A stretch of 37,064 nucleotides of DNA, from positions 1 through 37,064 of the forward strand of contig DATKCK010000067.1 of NCBI GenBank assembly GCA_035513215.1. Direction: 5' to 3'. This DNA is from DATCZB01 sp035513215 (lineage in GTDB: Bacteria; Pseudomonadota; Gammaproteobacteria; Steroidobacterales; Rariloculaceae). The position numbers and the translations under genes are program-made. Positions 32,797-37,064 of the stretch are shown here, piece by piece. A model generated the notes under the pieces. That model searched no databases and was not told where the DNA came from. It saw only the letters and a list, made by a program, of their open reading frames with translations. How positions within the stretch are numbered: position 1 is the first letter of the stretch; each line of letters opens with the position of its first letter.

Positions 32797-33633
32797 TCAC
32801 ATCTCGATATTGAGCACGACTTCCTCGGTCAGGTCGCCGAGCCGGACGGTGAACCGATTGATGCCGCGCGAGAAATGCCTGCTCAGCGATTCGAGATCGA
32901 CGGTCGTCTGCGCGATGTCGCAATTGTCGGCGTAGATCCTGCTCCGGACGGACACCTCGATCGGCCGCACGGGCTGATCGTTGACGCTGTCGATGACGAT
33001 GTCGTTGGTCCAGTTGCGCTCGCAAAGCCGGATCTCGATCGGCAGCTCTTCGGAGCGCGCCGTGAACTCCTCGAACAGGATCGTGACGACAAGCCCCGTC
33101 GGTTGTCTCAGGCTCAGCGTGGGAACGAGATCGTCCGGCACTTCGATGTAAGTATCGTTCGGCACCTCGATGTCGAATACCATGCCTTCATCGAGCACGG
33201 CTCGCCGGCCCGGAATGAACGAAGTGGGCCAGAAGATCATCGACAGCGCACGGTTGAGCCCCTGACGATCGGGCGTTGCCTGCCCGTAGCCGCCCCGCAG
33301 GTCGATCTCTTCTCCGCTGATCGTCTCGACCGTCAATGCCGATATCTCGATCTCGGCGCCGCGGCCGCCGACGCCGCGCGGCGAGAGACGCGTGATTTGC
33401 GCGGCAACGGAAGTGCCTGCTTCGATGACGATGACGCCGTTGACCTCGACGTCCCTCCAGATGCTCACATAAGGCTCGAAACCCACGCGGAACTTGCGCG
33501 TGTTCGACGTGATGCGCTCGTCGAGCTGCCCGTAAATGATCGTGCCCCGCGGTATGAGGACCTCGGCCGTCCAGGCGAGGCCCGCCGTCAGCAGCGAGGA
33601 GATCGCGATCAGAGAAAGGAGGCGGATTCGCAT
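32797..33633 (-). CDS. Secreted beta-rich protein of unknown function
   Basis: Seen: 278 residues. The frame is open far upstream, but the ATG at 33633 begins a clear signal peptide (residues 1-22, L-L-S-L-I-A-I-S-S-L-L-T-A-G-L-A-W) with AAAGGA about 10 nt before it. The mature protein is strand-rich: I-P-R-G-T-I-I-Y-G-Q-L-D, then R-L-S-P-R-G-V-G-G-R-G, with two cysteines (L-C-E-R; D-N-C-D) that may pair. No catalytic motif is seen. Inferred: periplasmic, possibly structural. It is divergent from the small EF-hand gene. Confidence 0.7.
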   Translation of the reverse strand: MRIRLLSLIAISSLLTAGLAWTAEVLIPRGTIIYGQLDERITSNTRKFRVGFEPYVSIWRDVEVNGVIVIEAGTSVAAQITRLSPRGVGGRGAEIEISALTVETISGEEIDLRGGYGQATPDRQGLNRALSMIFWPTSFIPGRRAVLDEGMVFDIEVPNDTYIEVPDDLVPTLSLRQPTGLVVTILFEEFTARSEELPIEIRLCERNWTNDIVIDSVNDQPVRPIEVSVRSRIYADNCDIAQTTVDLESLSRHFSRGINRFTVRLGDLTEEVVLNIEM

Positions 33634-33799
33634 TGGTTTTCGTCCTTTGCTCTCCGGCGAAGTTACGGGAATCCTAACACTCCGGACCAAGTATCGGGAT
33701 CTCAAAATCCGAAACGGCCGTCGCGATTCGACGACAGGGGAGCTCCCGGGCGCGGGACGGTACCTGGTCCAGACGTCCGTCTCCGGCGTATTCGCAAGC

Positions 33800-33815
33800 T
33801 GGCACGAGATTTGCT
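33800..33815 (+). promoter_or_regulatory. Sigma-54 promoter of the small EF-hand gene
   Basis: TGGCACG-AGAT-TTGCT fits the sigma-54 consensus at all defined positions, as does the one at 27561. Transcription would start near 33825, about 38 nt before the ATG at 33863. It lies in the 229-bp gap between two divergent genes. No activator site is recognised. Confidence 0.8.
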
Positions 33816-33862
33816 TCGTCTTTATCGGATGAGCTTTGGGAGAGCGCAGGGAGACGCGGGTC

Positions 33863-34138
33863 ATGAACAGGCAGCTACTGGCAATGCTGATCGGGATGGG
33901 AATCGGCTTCACCGCCGTCGCAGAGGCAAGGAGCCGGGAAAGCGCCGTCCGGCCGAGGTCAGGAGGTGAGTTGGCCGTGCTGCCCGCCACCGAGGACGGC
34001 ATGATCGACGTGCTGGAGGAGCTGATACGGCTCGAGACCGTCGATGCCGACGGTGACCGCACGATAAATGACTGGGAGTATATCGATGCTCCGACGGACG
34101 CCTGGTATGAACGGCTGAGGCTGTACCGGCTAGCCTGA
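33863..34138 (+). CDS. Small secreted protein with an EF-hand-like loop
   Basis: Seen: 91 residues. The ATG at 33863 has AGGGAG about 9 nt upstream; the TTG at 33836 only extends the frame. Residues 1-22 are a signal peptide ending A-V-A-E-A. After a basic, Gly/Pro-containing linker, a short acidic helix (44-58) leads into a canonical 12-residue calcium loop at 61-72. It has Asp61, Asp63, Asp65, Thr67, Ile68 and Glu72 in the standard positions. A helix rich in Tyr, Trp and Arg closes the protein. Only one loop is present, so calcium binding may need dimerisation. I recognise no family. Expression should follow sigma-54. Confidence 0.72.
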   Translation: MNRQLLAMLIGMGIGFTAVAEARSRESAVRPRSGGELAVLPATEDGMIDVLEELIRLETVDADGDRTINDWEYIDAPTDAWYERLRLYRLA

Positions 34139-34444
34139 GATGGTCCTCCTGGCGCGCATCGAGCACATTGGCCCCGATGTCGTTCCTCACCATGCCCTGC
34201 GAGGCGAGTTGCTTTTCCTGCTCCGAGCCGCGCGCGCGGATCTCGTGACACGCTATCTCGAGGCGACACACTCAGTAGATAGCGAATTTCTTCCCGACGA
34301 ACGAGGTCCGACAGTCATGTCCTGAAGTGGTTGCCGTCCACGTGAAGATCTGACTTCCTTCGATGCTGGTTCTGCCGCTCAACTGCGTCGCATCGCCCGG
34401 GGTTCGAGCGTGCAGGATCGGCCAGTAGCCGCCATTTCCACCGA
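34139..34444. other. Gene-poor stretch
   Basis: This 306-bp interval is less GC-rich than the haem region. It has several short frames on both strands (for example a minus-strand frame of 78 codons at 34272-34508, partly overlapping the lipoprotein gene). None has a ribosome site or recognisable motif. It may contain decayed coding sequence. I see no RNA gene or repeat in it. Confidence 0.4.
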
Positions 34445-34918
34445 TCATGGTTGGCAGCGAATGGCTAGTGATCGCACTATCTGCTCGTCGATATTCACTT
34501 CCAGCCAACAGGCTTCTGCGTTGACGAGATATTGATTCCGCCCTTCCGAGACTCCATCCGATAAAGCGGGATTACCGAGTATGCTTTGCACTTCCGCCGC
34601 TTCCATGCCGGGACAGACGCCAGACGGCGTGCAATATTGTGAGCCTGTTGCTTCGATCTGCCACACAATATCGACGTTACCTTCGACTGAAAGCCCGGCC
34701 CATAGCGTTAGCCCTGAGTAGATGTACTCGTATCCGAACGCAGCGAAGTCATTCATTACAACTTGGAGGGGCAGGCCTAGGGGCTCACTGACTGGATCGA
34801 ATGGCTCGAGAAGCGTGATCCCACCAAGCGTCGGTGGCAGGTTTTCCTGAGAGCAGGCTGTTTGCATTGCGAACCATGCAACGCAGAAGAGTCCGATGTT
34901 TGGTGACAGGAACCGCAT
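34445..34918 (-). CDS. Orphan lipoprotein
   Basis: Seen: 157 residues from the ATG at 34918. The longer frame to 35005 runs into the IS end and is not used. Residues 1-20 form a signal peptide with a lipobox ending T-A-Cys (M-Q-T-A-C), followed by S-Q-E-N-L-P-P. The mature part has several aromatic strands and four cysteines (Y-C-T-P, V-C-P-G, A-C-W-L, R-C-Q-P), possibly two disulphides. I recognise no family. Codons are less GC-biased than in the haem operon, and the gene abuts an insertion element, which suggests acquisition. The IS lies 38 bp upstream and may have displaced its promoter. Confidence 0.6.
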   Translation of the reverse strand: MRFLSPNIGLFCVAWFAMQTACSQENLPPTLGGITLLEPFDPVSEPLGLPLQVVMNDFAAFGYEYIYSGLTLWAGLSVEGNVDIVWQIEATGSQYCTPSGVCPGMEAAEVQSILGNPALSDGVSEGRNQYLVNAEACWLEVNIDEQIVRSLAIRCQP

Positions 34919-35040
34919 CCGGTCCCACCCAGATCCAGTCTCACCGAGGTTATGAAACATACCCCCGGCGGCCACCTTAAATTCCCCCACCCGTGGCCGG
35001 GTCAAAATCCCCCATCTGACAGCGGCGGGGCGGGGACTGT

Positions 35041-35703
35041 TTACGCGCTCTGAGCGCGCTTTGCAACTCGAGCCGCGGCTTCTTTGAGTCGCCAGCTCTT
35101 GCCGTCGAACTTGAGCAGATGCGAGTGATGCATCAGTCGGTCGAGCAGCGGCGTGACGATCACGACGTCGCCAAGTAGCTTCGGCCAGTCATCGACGGGA
35201 CGGTTCGACGTCACGATCGTCGATAGCTTTTCGTAGCGCGTCATGAGCACGTCGGCCAGCTCTTCGCCGGCGGCAGCCGGGAGCTTGCGCAGGAACAGAT
35301 CGTCGATGATCAGGAGGTCGGCGGTTTTCATCTGCGCGCGATACTTGCGCATCTCGCCGAGCTCGCGGGCCTCATGGATCTCGTCGACCAGCTGATGCGC
35401 CTCGCGGTAGAGCACCTTGTAGCCGCGCTGCACGGCGAGCTGGGCGAGCGCCTTGGCGCAGTGACTTTTGCCGACGCCGGGCAGGCCGATGAAGAGCGCA
35501 TCCTCGCGCGCCTCTATGAACTTCAAGGTCGCAAGCTCGAGCACGGCGCGTTTCGGCAGCTTGGGGTTGTAGCCCCAGTCGAAGTCTTTGAGATCCTTGC
35601 GCTCGGGGAGCCCGGACTGGCCGAAGCGCCGCTCGAGCAGCCGCGAACGGCGGCGATCGAGCTCGTCCTGGACGAGGCAGGCGAAGGCTTCGACGAAGTC
35701 CAT
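35041..35703 (-). pseudogene. istB: IS21-family ATPase IstB, N-terminus missing
   Basis: Seen: 220 residues against about 250-265 in the family. The AAA+ core is intact: Walker A G-L-P-G-V-G-K-S at 73-80, Walker B L-L-I-I-D-D at 130-135, and the late T-S-N-R-P-V-D-D-W and L-L-D-R-L-M-H-H-S blocks. The usual first helix, about 30-40 residues, is absent. The frame reads back from the ATG at 35703 through five sense codons to the TAG that ends istA, in the same frame. Known: IstB helps IstA choose and capture target DNA. Inferred: a deletion removed its start. It may still be translated from the internal ATG. Confidence 0.85.
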
Positions 35704-35718
35704 CTGGTGATGGGCGAC

Positions 35719-36714
35719 CTAGTAGGCGCCCTTGACCTGCACTAGACCGCTGTCGTCGACCGTGCGGGTCTCTTGCTTGAAGTAACGGAACCGCTCGGCC
35801 GGCAAGGGCTTCAGATACGGCCGCTCCTCGGCGAACATCGCGAGCACCTGGCGCTTCTTGCGGCCGTGGATGCGCGGGGCGGCCCAGCGTTCCTCCCAGC
35901 GCTCGAGCCACGCGTTCTGCGCCTCGATGGTGTCGAACTTCCGGCCCTTGAGCGCCGTGTCCTGGGTGTGCTGGATCGCGTTCTCGACCGTCCCCTTGCG
36001 GTTCGGGTCGCCGACCCGGCAGGTGTCGGCGACGACGCCGTAGTGCGCCAAAAACGCTGCATAGACGGCGTTGAGCTCGGGCTCGTAGAGATCCGGCCGG
36101 ATCACGCCCGACTTCAGGTTGTCGAGGACGGCGTAAGCCACCGATCCACCGAAAGTCCGGAAGGCGTCCTCGTGCAGCCGGGCCCAGGTCTCCTGATCCG
36201 CTTTCCAGACGACTTTGCGGAACGACTTGCCCGAGTACTTCAGCGTCATCACGAAGAGATAGGGCCGGCCGTATCGGCCGTTGGCCTTGCCTGTCGGCGC
36301 GCCGAGACCGAAGTCGACCTGCGCCTCTTCGCCGGGCCCGCTCTCGAGCACATCAAAGCGCTCCGGATCGCGAACCTTCAGCCCCCGGACAAAGCGCTTG
36401 ACCGAGTTGTAGCGGTGCCCGAAGCCGAACAACTCGACCAGATCCTGATAGATCGACGTCGCGTTACGGCCGAGCCCGACCTGCTCCTCGATCCAGGCCT
36501 GGTGCGCCTCGCAGGCTGAGCGCGCGTGCTTCGGACCCGGTGGCCGGGATGGGGGATTTTGACCCTCGCCGGGCTCAGAGCCGGTGGCCATGGGGGATTT
36601 TGACTGATACCGGTGGATCGTCTTGCGGTCGACGCCAGTCCGGCGCGCAATCTCGTGCTGACTCGCGCCCTTGCCCAGCAGCGTCTCGATGGTGATCCGT
36701 AAATGCGACTTCAA
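35719..36714 (-). pseudogene. istA: IS21-family transposase IstA, C-terminus missing
   Basis: Seen: 331 residues from a TTG at 36714 with AGGAG 9 nt upstream; a TTG at 36723 sits directly on that AGGAG. An N-terminal helix-turn-helix (E-I-A-R-R-T-G-V-D-R-K-T-I-H-R-Y) precedes the DDE integrase core: Asp134 (A-Q-V-D-F-G), Asp198 (L-D-N-L-K-S-G-V) and Glu244 (K-G-T-V-E-N). The protein stops at V-Q-V-K-G-A-Y, where family members go on with Y-x-V-P/A-P and about 100-150 more residues. Inferred: a deletion fused this point to istB and left an in-frame TAG. Residues between the helix-turn-helix and the core are encoded by two copies of the element's own terminal motif. Confidence 0.87.
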
Positions 36715-36858
36715 GACGTTCAACTCCTCGCTCCCCGCAAAAGGGAAGCAGCGTAAACGTCCCGCCGCGCGGTAAAGCCGGCGCCTGCCGGCTCAGGTCA
36801 GTGGGGGATTTTCAGGTGGCCACAACTGGGGGAATTTGGGTGGCCGCCGGGGACATAC

Positions 36859-37064
36859 GGCGTAAACCAGCAAGAAGCGAAATCGCAGTACGTCTCGAAT
36901 GGGTCGAGAAGGTGAATTCACCGCTGCCCGAGAGTATATCCAATGACCGTCCCGAATCGGGGCCGACTTCACCGGTTAAAGATGTTAACGCAGGCAGATT
37001 CCCTGAACGGCGGAAAACGAGACGGTCTGGGGCGGTCACCAGGGGCTGAACGCCCGAAAGTCGA
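36859..37064. other. Flank beyond the IS element, nothing assignable
   Basis: These 206 bases follow the right target duplication. They contain a 12-bp palindrome GGTGAATTCACC at 36911-36922 but no frame with a credible start and ribosome site. The sequence is moderately AT-rich and probably belongs to the same accessory patch as 34139-34918. Confidence 0.4.

Larger units (their letters stand above)
34963..36852 (-). mobile_element. IS21-family insertion sequence, internally deleted
   Basis: The element is bounded by a 14-bp perfect inverted repeat, CCCCGGCGGCCACC (34963-34976) and GGTGGCCGCCGGGG (36839-36852). It is flanked by the 6-bp direct repeat ACATAC (34957-34962 and 36853-36858), a likely target duplication. 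Further imperfect inverted copies of a GGGGGAWTTT-containing motif lie just inside each end, as is usual for IS21 transposase-binding sites. It encodes istA and istB on the minus strand. Both are truncated at their shared junction, so this copy is probably immobile alone. IS21 members usually end TG...CA, so the exact boundary could be a few bases off. Confidence 0.85.

Noticed and set aside
36911..36922. Palindrome GGTGAATTCACC as an attachment or operator site
   Set aside because: A single 12-bp palindrome with no gene, repeat or promoter beside it; this can arise by chance.

Overview
The window is GC-rich DNA from a Gram-negative bacterium. Lipoproteins, a TonB-type C-terminal domain, an outer-membrane barrel protein, two sigma-54 promoters, YgiQ and a HipBA pair all point that way. 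The FHA protein's N-terminal module and the general gene content look gammaproteobacterial, but no rRNA or other marker is present, so the lineage is an inference.

Layout. 1-5416: envelope and secreted proteins (partial lipoprotein, FHA membrane protein, secreted alpha/beta-hydrolase, lectin-fold protein), then an FAD monooxygenase and an aldo/keto reductase. 5413-7323: a hipBA operon with an AT-rich operator region. 7324-14748: a PLP decarboxylase, YgiQ, a CBM9-like/DUF5916 outer-membrane protein and a TonB-C secreted protein. 14889-15674: cysH. 15785-27299: an eleven-gene haem operon on the minus strand, in the order hemA, hemC, hemD, hemB, hemL, sensor kinase, response regulator, hemE, chdC (hemQ), hemH/cpfC, FAD amine oxidase-like. 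27561-28264: a diguanylate cyclase behind a consensus sigma-54 promoter. 28337-33633: a sugar-kinase-like protein, a membrane protein, a DUF945 protein, a ferritin-like protein, a GFA-type zinc protein and a secreted protein. 33800-34138: a second sigma-54 promoter driving a small secreted EF-hand-type protein. 34139-37064: a less GC-rich accessory patch with an orphan lipoprotein and an internally deleted IS21-family element.

The most striking part is the haem operon. It joins all steps from glutamyl-tRNA to uroporphyrinogen III with HemE, an actinobacterial-type cysteine-bearing ferrochelatase and a ChdC/HemQ homologue. That is the gene set of the coproporphyrin-dependent route, best known from Gram-positives. 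A two-component system sits inside it, and nine of ten gene junctions overlap.

Two of the operon's genes, hemE and hemC, carry in-frame clusters of a 12-13 bp palindrome (GGGGTCWGACCCC). They are translated as extra peptide segments, reminiscent of Rickettsia palindromic elements. A further single copy forms a terminator-like hairpin at 13438-13458.
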